A stretch of DNA of 64,000 bases from Pedobacter africanus (GTDB taxonomy: Bacteria; Bacteroidota; Bacteroidia; Sphingobacteriales; Sphingobacteriaceae): contig NZ_FWXT01000001.1 in assembly GCF_900176535.1 (NCBI RefSeq), forward strand, positions 1,426,001 to 1,490,000, written 5' to 3'. Below are positions 43,312 through 54,700 of this stretch, in pieces; within the stretch, counting starts at the first letter, position 1, and each line of letters begins with the position of its first letter. The notes beneath the pieces are model-generated. The model saw nothing but the letters and a program-made list of their open reading frames with translations, ran no database searches and was not told the origin of the DNA. Position numbers and translations under genes: made by a program.

Positions 43312-46300
43312 AAGGTTCAGTTTGTTCTGTTAACGGACTTTCTTCTTCATATCTTGCCAATCTCGATTTGTCCGCAATTGTTCCGAAAATATAATATAGC
43401 CCAGGAATAATCATCAGCCCGAAAATGGTCCCTATCAGCATCCCTCCAGCCGCTGCCGTTCCAATGGTCCTGTTCCCTACAGCCCCCGGCCCAGTTGCCA
43501 TTACCAATGGAATTAAGCCGGCAATAAACGCAAAAGAGGTCATCAAAATAGGGCGGAAACGGATAACCGCTCCTTCTATTGCAGCTTTGGCCACCGGAAT
43601 GCCTTCTTCTGCTTTCTTCTGAACAGCAAATTCCACAATCAATACAGCATTTTTACCCAAAAGCCCAATGAGCATAACCATCGCGACCTGTGCATAAATG
43701 TTGTTTTCCAGCCCTAAAAGTTTTAAACTCAGGAAAGCACCAAAAATCCCCATCGGCAACGAAAGAATTACCGGTAAAGGGAGAATAAAGCTTTCATATT
43801 GGGCGGAAAGAATCAGATAAACGAAACCCAGACATACGAGGAATATAAATACTGCCTCATTCCCCCTGCTTACTTCATCTTTTGAAATACCCGCCCAATC
43901 AATGCCAAACCCTCTGGGAAGTGTTTTATCGGCCACTTCCTGAATTGCTTTAATGGCCTGTCCGCTACTATATCCCGGCGCTGGTGTACCACTTACCTCG
44001 GCCGAATTATACATGTTATGTCTGGTAATTTCAGATAAACCATATACTTTTTCGAGTTTCATAAAATCTGAATAGGGCACCATCTGTTCTTTATTATTTT
44101 TTACATACAGCTTAAGCAGGTCGCTCGGCAGTGCACGATATTGCGGCCCAGCCTGCACAATTACTTTATAAGGCCTGTCGAAACGGATAAAGCTTGTTTC
44201 ATAGTTGGATCCAATCAGTGTAGAAAGGTTATCCATCGCATTTTCTATCGTAACACCCTTCTGCTCTGCAAGATCATTATCTACCCTAAGCATATACTGC
44301 GGAAAACTTGCAGAATAGAATGTAAATGCAGAACCCAACTCCGGGCGTTTTTTAAGCTCTTTTACAAAGTCATTACTTACCTTCTCCATTTTCTGATAAT
44401 CCCCACTCCCTGCTTTATCCAGCAAACGTAGCTCAAAACCTCCTGCGGCACCATATCCAGGAATGGAAGGTGGCTGGAAAAACTCGATATTTCCTCCCGG
44501 AATATTTTTAGCTTTTTGCTCAAGCTTTTCTATGATTTCGGCTGCAGATTCTTTGCGTTCCGCCCAGCTTTTCAGGTTAATCAAACAGGTACCTGAGTTT
44601 GATCCTGTACCTTCCGTTAAAATTTCGTACCCTGCCAGTGAAGACACGGACTGCACCCCATCGATATCTTCTGATGCGCTCAGCAACTCTTTTGCAATCT
44701 GATTGGTCCTTTCCAGTGTTGATCCCGGAGGCGTCTGGATGATGGCATAGATCATCCCCTGGTCCTCGCTCGGAATAAATCCGGAAGGAAGAGAATTGCT
44801 TAAAAAGAATGTACATGCACAAAACACCAGTAACAAGGGTAATGTTACCGCCTTTTTTTTCACTACCTTATTTAAAAATTGCTCATATCTTCCAGCTCCT
44901 CTGTTGAACATGCTATTGAATTTATCGAGGAACATTAGGATTGGCGTTCTTTTTTTCGCTTTCCCGTGATTGTTTTTCAGGATCAGGGCACATAACGCTG
45001 GAGTTAATGTCAGGGCCACAACTCCCGAAAGAATAATTGCAGATGCCATTGTAATGGAAAACTGACGATAAAAAACCCCAACCGGACCCGACATAAATGC
45101 GATAGGAATGAATACAGATGCCATTACCAGGGTAATTGCGATAATCGCTCCACTAATTTCGTGCATAGCCTCTTCAGTTGCTTTTAACGGAGACAGGTGC
45201 TTCTCTTCCATCTTAGCGTGCACAGCTTCAATCACCACAATTGCATCATCAACGACGACCCCAATTGCCATTACCAGCGCAAAAAGCGAGATCATATTTA
45301 ATGTAATTCCGAAAGCAGACATAACGGCAAATGTTCCTACCAACGAAACCGGAACCGCTAAAGCAGGAATCAATGTTGAACGCCAGTCGCCCAGGAAAAG
45401 GTAAACGACCACAGCCACCAGGATGAAAGCTTCAAACAAGGTATGAACAACCTTTTCAATGGATGCATCCAGGAATCTGGAAACGTCATAGCTGATGTCA
45501 TAATGCATTCCTTTCGGGAAAGTGTTTTTCTGAAGATCAGCCATCAGTGTTTTTACATTTTTGATCACATCACTTGCATTGGAACCGTAAGACTGTTTTA
45601 CGGTGATTGCAGCTGAGGGCTTTCCGTTCAATGTTGAATAAATATCATACATCGACGAACCGAATTCTACATCAGCCACATCTTTCAGCCGAACAAACTC
45701 GCCATCTGACTTGGCTTTCAGGATAATATTTCCGTAGTCTTTTTCATTATTGAAACGACCTGGATACTTCAAAATATACTCAAATGATTGCGAACGTTTT
45801 CCTGAACTTTCGCCGATTTTCCCCGGAGAAGCTTCTAAACTCTGTTGATTTAAAGCTTCCATCACCTCATCAGCTGAAATGCTGTAAGCTGTGAGCCTAT
45901 CAGGCTTTAGCCATATACGCATTGCATATTCACGGGTACCCAGGATATCGGCAAAACCGACACCACTTACCCTTCTCAACTCAGACATTACATTGATATC
46001 TGCATAGTTGAAAAGGAATTTCTGATCGGCTTTAGGGTCATCGCTGTACAGGTTGATGTACATCAACATATTTGGCTCTTCACGGGTAATTTTCACGCCT
46101 TCACGAACCACCAGCGGCGGCAGTTTGTTCACTACCGATGACACCCGGTTTTGAACGTTTACGGCTGCCACATTAGGGTCTGTTCCAAGGTCAAATACAA
46201 CCTGTATGGAAGCTTCCCCGTCGTTTCCTGCGTCGGAGGTCATATACTTCATTCCCGGCACGCCGTTTAAACCTCTTTCCAGGGGAATAACCACTGATTT

Positions 46301-46474
46301 AATTAACAATTCATTATTGGCCCCCGGATACTCCGCAGTAATGTTTACTTTCGGAGGAGAAATAGAGGGAAACTGTGTTACCGGAAGTTTTACCAGCGAC
46401 AGAATTCCCATAAATACGATAATCAATGAGATTACGATTGACAGAACAGGTCTGCGAATGAATTTCTTAAACAT
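43283..46474 (-). CDS. RND multidrug efflux permease (HAE1/AcrB type)
   Basis: The 1063-residue inner-membrane pump has the full RND layout: first helix after MFKKFIRRPVLSIVISL, two large periplasmic porter loops, and the fourth helix with MAIGVVVDDAIVVIEAV, which carries the paired aspartates of the proton relay. The second half has LLGKNAVLIVEFAVQKK. Length and motifs match AcrB-like hydrophobe exporters, not CusA-type metal pumps. It lies 21 bases after the adaptor gene and overlaps the outer-membrane factor gene. The likely role is drug, detergent or dye export by proton antiport. Confidence 0.94.
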   Translation of the reverse strand: MFKKFIRRPVLSIVISLIIVFMGILSLVKLPVTQFPSISPPKVNITAEYPGANNELLIKSVVIPLERGLNGVPGMKYMTSDAGNDGEASIQVVFDLGTDPNVAAVNVQNRVSSVVNKLPPLVVREGVKITREEPNMLMYINLYSDDPKADQKFLFNYADINVMSELRRVSGVGFADILGTREYAMRIWLKPDRLTAYSISADEVMEALNQQSLEASPGKIGESSGKRSQSFEYILKYPGRFNNEKDYGNIILKAKSDGEFVRLKDVADVEFGSSMYDIYSTLNGKPSAAITVKQSYGSNASDVIKNVKTLMADLQKNTFPKGMHYDISYDVSRFLDASIEKVVHTLFEAFILVAVVVYLFLGDWRSTLIPALAVPVSLVGTFAVMSAFGITLNMISLFALVMAIGVVVDDAIVVIEAVHAKMEEKHLSPLKATEEAMHEISGAIIAITLVMASVFIPIAFMSGPVGVFYRQFSITMASAIILSGVVALTLTPALCALILKNNHGKAKKRTPILMFLDKFNSMFNRGAGRYEQFLNKVVKKKAVTLPLLLVFCACTFFLSNSLPSGFIPSEDQGMIYAIIQTPPGSTLERTNQIAKELLSASEDIDGVQSVSSLAGYEILTEGTGSNSGTCLINLKSWAERKESAAEIIEKLEQKAKNIPGGNIEFFQPPSIPGYGAAGGFELRLLDKAGSGDYQKMEKVSNDFVKELKKRPELGSAFTFYSASFPQYMLRVDNDLAEQKGVTIENAMDNLSTLIGSNYETSFIRFDRPYKVIVQAGPQYRALPSDLLKLYVKNNKEQMVPYSDFMKLEKVYGLSEITRHNMYNSAEVSGTPAPGYSSGQAIKAIQEVADKTLPRGFGIDWAGISKDEVSRGNEAVFIFLVCLGFVYLILSAQYESFILPLPVILSLPMGIFGAFLSLKLLGLENNIYAQVAMVMLIGLLGKNAVLIVEFAVQKKAEEGIPVAKAAIEGAVIRFRPILMTSFAFIAGLIPLVMATGPGAVGNRTIGTAAAGGMLIGTIFGLMIIPGLYYIFGTIADKSRLARYEEESPLTEQTEPYEHDGKFED

Positions 46475-46495
46475 ATTACTTCATTTTAAAGAACA

Positions 46496-47578
46496 CTACT
46501 CTGCTTTTAATTTCAATGATTGAATAACTTTTCTGGGATCCTGGAATTTCGTCCGTACTTTCTGGTCATCTTTTACCTTTTGTACGCCTTCAAGAAGAAT
46601 TTTATCGTCAGCAGAGATTCCTGATGCCAATACATATAAATCCGGCAGTTCATACGCCACCGCTATATTTTTAGATCTTGCAACTCCCTTTTTATCGACT
46701 ACAAAAACATATTTCTGATCCTGAATTTCATAGGTTGCTTTTTGAGGAATGATCAATGCATTTTTAAGCGGCAAGGTCATTCGTACTTTTCCCGTTTCTC
46801 CGTTTCTGAGTAATTTATCTGGATTCGGAAACTTCGCCCGGAAAGCAATGTTTCCGGTTTCATTGTCAAATTCACCTTCAATGGTTTGGATCTCTCCTTT
46901 TTGAGGAAGCGCTTCACCATTGGCCATAATCAAGGTTACTTCCTTACTTCCCCTGTCGGCAGCATGCATCTGGTAACTTAAATATTCTGGTTCGGAAACA
47001 TTAAAATAACTGTAAACATTGGCATTATCCGATAAGGATGTCAATAGATCGCCTTCATCTACCAGGCTTCCCAGTTTTAAAGGAATTCTATTGATTACCC
47101 CAGAAAACGGGGCCTTGATATCAGTGAAGGACAAATGGATCTGAGCCAGCTTCATTTCTGCGTTTGCCGCATCCAGCTTTGCTTTTGCCATTGCTCTTTC
47201 ATTTTTAGAAACAATGTTATTGTCTGCCAATGTGCTGGAATTTCTCAGCTCAATACTGGCCTGTTCTACTTCAGCCTTAGCTTTTAACAACTCTGCCTGG
47301 TATAACTGTGGCATGATTCTGAACAATGATTGTCCGGCATGAACATACTGTCCCTCATCTACATAGATATTTTGTAAATATCCTTTTTCCTGCGCCCTGA
47401 TTTCTATGTTACGGACCGATCTGATCTGTGAAACATATTCTTTGGTAAACGAGGTATCAATCCTTAGCGGGTTGGTTACAGCATATTCACTGGCTTCTTC
47501 TTCTTTTTCTTTTTTAGACACGCAGCCTGCATGGCACAATAAAGCACACAGGCTCATGAGCACTATAATTTTCTTCAT
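46496..47578 (-). CDS. RND efflux periplasmic adaptor (AcrA type)
   Basis: The 360-residue membrane-fusion protein has a lipoprotein-like N-terminus (cysteine near residue 19, HAGCVSKK), a lipoyl half-motif with KGYLQNIYVDEGQYVHAGQSL, an alpha-hairpin (about 85-145), the second half (ITDIKAPFSGVINRIPLKLGSLVDEG region) and a beta-barrel plus membrane-proximal domain (about 180-350). It joins the AcrB-type pump and the outer-membrane factor. It is the first assured gene of the operon. A small membrane protein gene lies 120 bases upstream on the same strand. Confidence 0.93.
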   Translation of the reverse strand: MKKIIVLMSLCALLCHAGCVSKKEKEEEASEYAVTNPLRIDTSFTKEYVSQIRSVRNIEIRAQEKGYLQNIYVDEGQYVHAGQSLFRIMPQLYQAELLKAKAEVEQASIELRNSSTLADNNIVSKNERAMAKAKLDAANAEMKLAQIHLSFTDIKAPFSGVINRIPLKLGSLVDEGDLLTSLSDNANVYSYFNVSEPEYLSYQMHAADRGSKEVTLIMANGEALPQKGEIQTIEGEFDNETGNIAFRAKFPNPDKLLRNGETGKVRMTLPLKNALIIPQKATYEIQDQKYVFVVDKKGVARSKNIAVAYELPDLYVLASGISADDKILLEGVQKVKDDQKVRTKFQDPRKVIQSLKLKAE

Positions 47579-47698
47579 GTTTATGAAATGGTAATTTTTA
47601 ATTCGATGATCCGGAATCAGGGATTCCTTTTTTGAACGGGATTTATTTCAGCCTGCAGCAAGGGACAAAAACCCAGGGCTCAGCTGAAACCAGAAAGA

Positions 47699-48097
47699 TC
47701 ATAACCTCAATACCCTTTGAAGAATGTATTTGGGAGAGCTGGTATAGGAGAGGTGTTTGCAGAATGGCAAACGGTTCTTTAAATAATTATAGAAAAAAAA
47801 TAAAATGGACACATAGGCCAGTGTAATAAAGTACTTTGCCTGAAACAGGAATTTCCTGCCTGAAACCAATTCTTCGTCTTCATCTTCAACACTGATGAAG
47901 TCCTCTTTTTTTTCGTTGAAACTGCTGTGTCTAACTTGTGCAAAATCCCTGATATTCCCGAAGCTTGGTAAAGCGGATTTTTCAGCTCTTTGCACAGTAG
48001 AATGACTGCTGCTATGATGCCCGCCTGCATAAAGTGCAGCATGCCCCCTTAAAAGTAAGAAGCACAGGAACAACAAGAATAACATTGCAGGTCTCAT
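47699..48097 (-). CDS. Small exported/membrane protein, function unknown
   Basis: The 132-residue protein has an N-terminal signal-like segment (about 4-20), a His/Ser-rich stretch (GGHHSSSHS near residues 25-33), an acidic loop (SVEDEDEE near 69-76) and one C-terminal membrane helix (about 90-107), then a basic tail with RLPFCKHLSYTSSPKYILQRV. It is on the same strand and 120 bases upstream of the AcrA-type gene. I recognise no enzyme or transporter family. It may be a membrane-anchored small regulator, and the His-rich and acidic patches could bind metal. Confidence 0.6.
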   Translation of the reverse strand: MRPAMLFLLFLCFLLLRGHAALYAGGHHSSSHSTVQRAEKSALPSFGNIRDFAQVRHSSFNEKKEDFISVEDEDEELVSGRKFLFQAKYFITLAYVSILFFFYNYLKNRLPFCKHLSYTSSPKYILQRVLRL

Positions 48098-48227
48098 ATT
48101 GGCCGCAAAAATAATATTAGACCTGAAAGTTAAAATGAATTTCCACCTTTAAACCGTCAGAATTTTGTCAATATTTTAATTGAGCCTCCGGCACCTCCTT
48201 TTTAAGCAAAATTTCTATTTTTAGCCT

Positions 48228-49850
48228 ATGGTACACAATGAGCAGACAGTACACTCCAACCTTCTTTTAATTCTTGCGCTTTTCTTTGCTATGGCTTTGC
48301 TTTTTTTGCTCAGTCAGCGCTGGAAAATCTCTTATCCGATCTTTTTGGTTATAGGCGGGCTGGCCATTGGCTTTATTCCCGGTATGCCGGTTATCAATAT
48401 TAACCCCGACATCGTATTTCTTATTTTTCTTCCACCACTGCTTTTTGAAGCAGCATGGTATACTTCCTGGAACGATTTCTGGAAATGGCGGCGTTCTATC
48501 TTTTCACTGGGTTTCGCCCTTGTGCTTATGACCTCACTGGCCATTGCTTATTTTTCGGCAAGCATTATCCCGGGTTTTACACTTGCACTGGGCTTTTTAC
48601 TGGGCGGCATCATTTCACCGCCGGATGCAGTAGCAGCAACCTCGGTATTAAAAGGGGTAAGCATGCCCAAAAGAGGGCTCACCATACTGGAAGGCGAAAG
48701 CCTGGTAAATGATGCGGCTTCATTAACTGTCTTCAGGTTTGCCCTTGCTGCCATCTTAACCGGGCAGTTTGTATTTCAAAAAGCAGTAACCAATTTTATA
48801 ATCCTTGCCGTAATGGGCGTAGTTGTGGGCCTTGTGATTGCCCATATCCTTTATTTTGTATTGAGATACTGGGCAAAATCTTCGAGCATCACCACTCCTA
48901 TTACCCTGATAGCCCCGTACCTGATGTATATTGTTGCAGAAGAATTCCAATGGTCGGGTGTACTTGCTGTAGTTAGCGGTGGATTGTTCCTATCCTTCCG
49001 GTCTGCAGATTTCTTAAACTACCATACACGCATACAGGCAAAGGAAGTATGGGCTACCCTTGGCTTTCTGCTGAATGGCTTTGTTTTTATCCTTATCGGA
49101 CTGGAACTGCCAGTAATTGTAGCCGGACTGGAAGGTTATTCTATGAATGAGGCCATCAAATATGCCTTAATGATCAGTGCGATTGTGATCGTCACTCGGA
49201 TTGTCCTGGTATACGCATCGGCCTTTATTCCCCGTTTTTTGAGCGCACGCATTCGCAGAAAAGAGCGGAGCCCAGGGTTAAAATTGCCCTTCATTGTAGG
49301 CTGGGCTGGCATGCGGGGCGTAGTTTCACTGGCTTCTGCCCTGGCCATACCGCTGACCTTAAATAATGGCGAGGCATTTCCACACCGCAACATGATCCTG
49401 TTCATCACCTTTGTGGTGATATTGATTACCCTGGTATTCCAGGGGCTCAGCCTTCCCATATTTCTCCGTATGCTGAAAGTAGAGGAAGTAGATGAAATTG
49501 TACCGGAAGACGAACAGATTGAAGCCATCCGTTTGCAGCTGGCCAAAGAATGTGTCGGTTACCTGGACAACAATTACAGCAACGAGATGAGCAAGTTTGA
49601 GACTATTGCGCGCATTAAGGAACAACTGGAAAGGAGCATCAGGGCTACAGAGCGGACACTCCTGGAACAATCTCAAAAAGAAGAGGTGACATCAGTAAGA
49701 AAACTGTACCGTGAAATTATGCTGGAGTTGATTGATCTGAGAAGAAAAGGTCTGAAACGGCTTAAAGCTACGAAAAAATACGACCACGAGGTATTGAGGA
49801 ATATGGAAGACAACCTTGACCTGGAAGAGTCAAGGTTAAATAAACACTAG
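48228..49850 (+). CDS. Na+/H+ antiporter, CPA1 family
   Basis: The 540-residue protein has about twelve membrane helices in its first 420 residues and a cytoplasmic charged, partly coiled-coil C-terminus. CPA1 motifs include FLPPLLFEAAWYTSW, GGIISPPDAVAATSVL (helix 4) and GESLVNDAASLTVF (helix 5), the latter with the Asn-Asp pair of the ion-binding site, and later GWAGMRGVVSLASALAIPL. It exchanges cytoplasmic sodium for protons. The gene is monocistronic, with a terminator right after its stop. Confidence 0.94.
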   Translation: MVHNEQTVHSNLLLILALFFAMALLFLLSQRWKISYPIFLVIGGLAIGFIPGMPVININPDIVFLIFLPPLLFEAAWYTSWNDFWKWRRSIFSLGFALVLMTSLAIAYFSASIIPGFTLALGFLLGGIISPPDAVAATSVLKGVSMPKRGLTILEGESLVNDAASLTVFRFALAAILTGQFVFQKAVTNFIILAVMGVVVGLVIAHILYFVLRYWAKSSSITTPITLIAPYLMYIVAEEFQWSGVLAVVSGGLFLSFRSADFLNYHTRIQAKEVWATLGFLLNGFVFILIGLELPVIVAGLEGYSMNEAIKYALMISAIVIVTRIVLVYASAFIPRFLSARIRRKERSPGLKLPFIVGWAGMRGVVSLASALAIPLTLNNGEAFPHRNMILFITFVVILITLVFQGLSLPIFLRMLKVEEVDEIVPEDEQIEAIRLQLAKECVGYLDNNYSNEMSKFETIARIKEQLERSIRATERTLLEQSQKEEVTSVRKLYREIMLELIDLRRKGLKRLKATKKYDHEVLRNMEDNLDLEESRLNKH

Positions 49851-49860
49851 TCTTTTAAAA

Positions 49861-49892
49861 ATCAAAGCCCTGTATGGGAACAGGGCTTTGAT
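49861..49892. terminator. Bidirectional terminator between antiporter and susD
   Basis: ATCAAAGCCCTGT and ACAGGGCTTTGAT form a perfect 13-bp stem with a 6-base loop, between convergent genes. A-rich and T-rich flanks are short. Confidence 0.75.
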
Positions 49893-49912
49893 GTTATACT
49901 AATCTACAAAGT

Positions 49913-51715
49913 TTACTGGTAATTGTAATTATCCCAATAAGGCTTAACATTCCGTTTTGCCGCAGGTACCCAGAAAATAGGTGAAGTGAAATTGTCCTCA
50001 GCACGAACCTTCAGGTAATTTTCTGTATTCGTTTGTTGCTCACTGCTCGGATATTTCAACCTTTCAGGCATAGGCTTCATCACTTTGGCATTAAAGGTCA
50101 TTGGCTCTAATTTAGGATGTCTTGTTCTTCTCAACTCAGCCCATAACTCGTAAGGTCCCATTAAGTTCAGATGCAAATACTTCTGCTGCATCAGTACCTC
50201 CATCTGGTCTTCCAGGTTACCCTGCGCATTAAACTGCGTTCTTATAGTATTAGCATAAGTATCCACAATGGCAGGACTAGGTTTAGGCGGATGAAGTAAT
50301 GGCCTGCTGATTTCGTAAGTACTTAAAGCGTTAACCGTATACCAGAAGTTAGTCGAATTTACAATTGCATCTTTAATGTGATCGCCTGGGGTTTTACCAG
50401 TAGTTCCCAGATTTTTGAGGGAGATTTCCGCTAAAAGCAAATCCGTTTCAGCCAATGACATCATGTAAATTGGAAACTTTCTGTTTAATGCAAATGTTGC
50501 CCAATTATATAAGGATTTTGAATTCTGAATAAAAACCTGATTAATGTCACCTGTAGACGGTGTACCTGTATAATACCTTTCACCAGCAACATAGGCAGGT
50601 TTTTGCCCATCTGCATCGTAACTTACCCCCCTGTAATCACCTATCTGAGGTGTCACCGCCAGGTTGCTATATTTGGTGGGCAAAGCAAGTACTGGCAAAC
50701 GAGGGTCATCAATACCTGGCTCGTAAGCAGGAAGACCTTTGTTTAATCTTTTCATGATGATGTTCGGGATAAAAGTAGCTGGCCAGCCTTCATTTAGTCC
50801 CCTGATCCAGGTACCTCCACTCTGCGGGTCATGATCTGTTGCAAATGGAAACGTAAAATCCATAGTCGGCAGGTTGTTTTTCGACAATACATCCTGTATG
50901 TGCTGTTTGGCAATAGCTTCTTCTACACCAGAAATCCTTACGGCATATTTTAACCTTGTAGCGTTGATATACTGGAGCCATTTTTGAATATCTCCTTTAA
51001 AAGCGATGTCCTGTTGAGCAAAAATAGCTTTACCGGGTATAGACATTTTAGCATAAAGACCTGGAAGTTCTTCATAAGCTTTTTTCATATCGTTCAATAC
51101 CGATACATACACTTCCTTAGGATCATCATATTTCGCAAAGAAAATTGCTTCGGCACCTCTAAACGCTTCAGAATAGGGAATGCTATTATAGAAATCGACA
51201 GTAATTAAGGCTCCTTGCCCTTTTAAAACCGTAGCCAGGGAATAAAAAACAGCATTATCATCCAGCTGCTGCCCCGCCAGGTTTGGCAATTCATTTTTCA
51301 TAATAGCCCAGTTCCGCATCCCTCTGGCAAAATCATCGCCCTGACCCGTTCCTGCATAATAATCTTTAAACCTGTTGTTCCAGATTTGTCCATCGGCACC
51401 AAAAGCAACGTCCCCGGTCAAATTATCAAAATCAGCAAACCAGGGATACCTGTCGGTGATGTAACGCTGTGAAACCTGGGTATAGCCAGCAATACCTAAT
51501 CCGCCGCTTCCCTGAAGCTCCCACCACCACTCGCCATAATCCTGGATATAGAACTTCCAGGTATATAACATTCCATTAAATAAGCCAGGAAACAAACTTC
51601 CCTTGTTGGGGTTAATTTCTGGATTGTGAAATGCATCGTCCAGTTCCTTTTTGCAGGCAGAAGTGAAAATGCTTAAACACAGGCAACAAATTATAAAATA
51701 TCTTATTGTTTTCAT
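49913..51715 (-). CDS. SusD/RagB-like outer membrane lipoprotein (SusD-like type 2)
   Basis: The 600-residue lipoprotein has a lipobox cysteine near residue 21 (FTSACKKE). The body follows the SusD-like group found with atypical SusC partners: NPEINPNKGSLFPGLFNGMLYTWKF near the N-terminus, YFQ-like helical repeats, LAETDLLLAEISLKN in the middle and LHLNLMGPYELWAELRRTRHP near the C-terminus. It should cap the SusC encoded 17 bases upstream. No degradative enzyme follows. The ligand is unknown; such pairs often serve non-polysaccharide substrates. Confidence 0.9.
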   Translation of the reverse strand: MKTIRYFIICCLCLSIFTSACKKELDDAFHNPEINPNKGSLFPGLFNGMLYTWKFYIQDYGEWWWELQGSGGLGIAGYTQVSQRYITDRYPWFADFDNLTGDVAFGADGQIWNNRFKDYYAGTGQGDDFARGMRNWAIMKNELPNLAGQQLDDNAVFYSLATVLKGQGALITVDFYNSIPYSEAFRGAEAIFFAKYDDPKEVYVSVLNDMKKAYEELPGLYAKMSIPGKAIFAQQDIAFKGDIQKWLQYINATRLKYAVRISGVEEAIAKQHIQDVLSKNNLPTMDFTFPFATDHDPQSGGTWIRGLNEGWPATFIPNIIMKRLNKGLPAYEPGIDDPRLPVLALPTKYSNLAVTPQIGDYRGVSYDADGQKPAYVAGERYYTGTPSTGDINQVFIQNSKSLYNWATFALNRKFPIYMMSLAETDLLLAEISLKNLGTTGKTPGDHIKDAIVNSTNFWYTVNALSTYEISRPLLHPPKPSPAIVDTYANTIRTQFNAQGNLEDQMEVLMQQKYLHLNLMGPYELWAELRRTRHPKLEPMTFNAKVMKPMPERLKYPSSEQQTNTENYLKVRAEDNFTSPIFWVPAAKRNVKPYWDNYNYQ

Positions 51716-51732
51716 GATTGTAGTTTTAAACG

Positions 51733-54700
51733 TTAAAAACTCAAATTAAGACCAAGACTAAATGTTCTTGTAGAAGGATAAAATGAATTCTCAATATAGC
51801 CTTGCGCACCAAGCGCCGCCTCTGCATCAACATTAGGAAGTGTTTTATGTAAATACCCTAAATTTCTGGCTGCCGCAGTTATGGTGAGCTTTTGCATTTT
51901 AAGTTTATCAGATATATTTTTGGGTAATGTATACGACAAAGAGATCTCCCTGAGTTTGATGTAATCATTTTTAAACAACCTGTCTGGTGGCCATGAGGTA
52001 CTGTTATCACTGATATAGGATTGATAGTAAGTAACAGCTGAAGTGATGATGTCATTTTTCACATAAGTAATATTACCGCCATTATTTACCTCTTTAACAC
52101 CGTCTAGGATCATACCGTCATGGTACACAACTTTGTCTCTGGCTGTAGCAGGTGCAGGCTGGTTGTGCTGCCATGGAACAGTTGCTCCTGACGTATTATC
52201 AATGTAATAAGCCAAACCACCCTGTGACTCATCCCTAAATGGCAATGAGGCTTTGATGACACCATTACCCATCAGGTAATTGTTGGAATAAGAAAACACC
52301 GTTCCGCCGAACTTATAATCCAGGCCAATATGAACGTTAAACCCTTTTACAAAAAAATCACTATTTATGCCCCCATACAATTTCGGGTTAATATTACCTA
52401 AAGTTTTATATTGCGTATCATCAATCACATAGCCACCACTATTACTCACAATCCTATTCCCGTTCGGATCCCTTTTATAGTCAAACCCTTGGATCTGACC
52501 ATTAGGTTTTCCTTCTTCAGCAACAGTTCTGATACCTCCGTTGGCGCTAATTACCTGCGTGGTAATTCCACTCGCCAATTTAACAACTTTGGAATACTGA
52601 TTGGCTGCAGTAAATGACAAATCCCATCGCAATTTCTCTGAATTTAAAGGGCTGCCTTTTAGAAACACCTCAAAACCCCAGTTTTTTGTATTCCCTGTAT
52701 TAGTATTATACGTACGCCATCCTGACGTAGGGGAGATCTCTAAACCAACTATCTGATTATAAATACTATTGGTATAGAAAGAAAAATCAAGTTCTACACC
52801 ATGGCTTTTAAACCATTTGCTATCAAAACCTACCTCAAACTCGCGTTTTCTGAATGGTTTGATATCATTAATAAGCAACGCCTTCCTACCGTCTACAACA
52901 ATGGGGCCATTAGGGTAAGGCAATTGAGATGTTTGGAAACTTGGATCTGCAAAATACCTGTTCCCGGTGGCAATACCTACGTGGCCACCCACATCAGCCC
53001 ATGCCAAACGAAGTTTTCCGAATTCCATTTTCGGAATATTCAGGGTATTTGAAAAGTTCCAGGAAAAGGATGCCCCTGGATAAAAGTAAGACCTATTCCC
53101 AGGTAAAAGTGTAGAACTCCAATCATTTCTGGCCTGTAGTTCCAGATAGTAGGTCCCTTTCCAGGACACGGTTCCTGATCCAAATACACTATATAGTAAC
53201 TCAGTCCCCCGTGTCAATCCTTGAACTTTGCTACGATTATCTGATCCAGGCCATTTGGTATAATCCGCATTTTCAATTGAATACCAGTCAGGATATATCA
53301 GTCCCATTTCACCCGTGCCAACATACATCCTGTTCTCGCTCATTTTTAAATAGCTTCCACCAGCGAAAGCGAAAACATTTAAGTCGTTGGTGATGTCCTT
53401 TTCAAATTTAAGCATCGACTGGTATTGCTGTTGTGTGGTATTTCTTTTATTCCAGTTATACTTACCTCCTTGTCTGGAAGGCAGCAATCGTAGGATTTTA
53501 TTCTCTGTTATGTAATCAGTATTAGTATAATCAAGGGATGCCTGAGAAATTAAAGAAAACTCCTTGTTTAGCTGTAAACTTAATTTCAATGAATTTACAG
53601 TGTGAAATTTATTATCTGTGTCACTGTTGTCGTTCTGATCCCACAATATTGACGAAACCTGTCCTGCCCACATACCCGGACTTAAACCTGATAACCCATA
53701 AGGTTCAAGATCTCGCTTGTACCCGTCAGCATCACGATAAAATTGTTTCATCCAGTTGTAGTCATAATCGCGGTTTAACCCTGCAGCAACCCAACCCTGG
53801 ATATTTGGCCTTCTGTTTTTGGTTTTGATGCTGTATAGGTTCGAAACCAACTCAACTGTTGCCAGGGGAGAAATGTTAAAATTACCATTGAAACTGAAGG
53901 TATTATTTCTTTGATTGAAACCTTGCATTACATCCTTATAGGTATTGTTGGTATAAGATGCCCGCATGCTTCCAAATTGCCCACCACCGGAAACGGCCAC
54001 ATTTGTACGTGGGGAAATCGCTGTACGGAAGAAATCAATAAAATTATTGGGATAAGCCTGGTATGGTCCCATTACACTATCGTAAAGCATTACCGGGCTT
54101 CCATCAAGCCTTGGCCCGAAACTAAAACGTGTTATTGGCAGTTTCCTTACCCGGGTTCCCCTTAACATTGTCGAATCGGCTGCTACCAGGCGCTGCGATG
54201 TACCACTTCCATACTCATTCTGAAAATCGATGTATGTAAAAGGTTTATCGAAAGTAACCTGCTGGGAAACTGTGATGCCAAAACCTTTGGTCTTTTTGCC
54301 GCTTTTAGTGGTAATTAAAACCACACCATTTAAGCCCTGACCACCATATAATACTGTAGCCTTGGCACCTTTTAAGATATCTATCGACTCAATATCCTCT
54401 GCGTTGAGATCATTGATACCTGAGCCATAATCGAAAGAATTCAGTGGATCAAAGCCTCTGCTGGCCATATCTGTTTTTTCATCAAATAATGGCACTCCAT
54501 CAACCACAAACAATGGCCGGTTGGTTGAACCAACAGACAATGTAGCCGCCCCCCTGATGTTTACATTTACTCCACCCGTCGGGCCTCCGGAACCAATATT
54601 GATGCCTACACCCGCTGCTTTACCATATAATGCGACAAATGGATTCTGCGGCACACCTGCTTTCACCAAATCATCACCTTTGACCGTAGAAGTAGCATAA

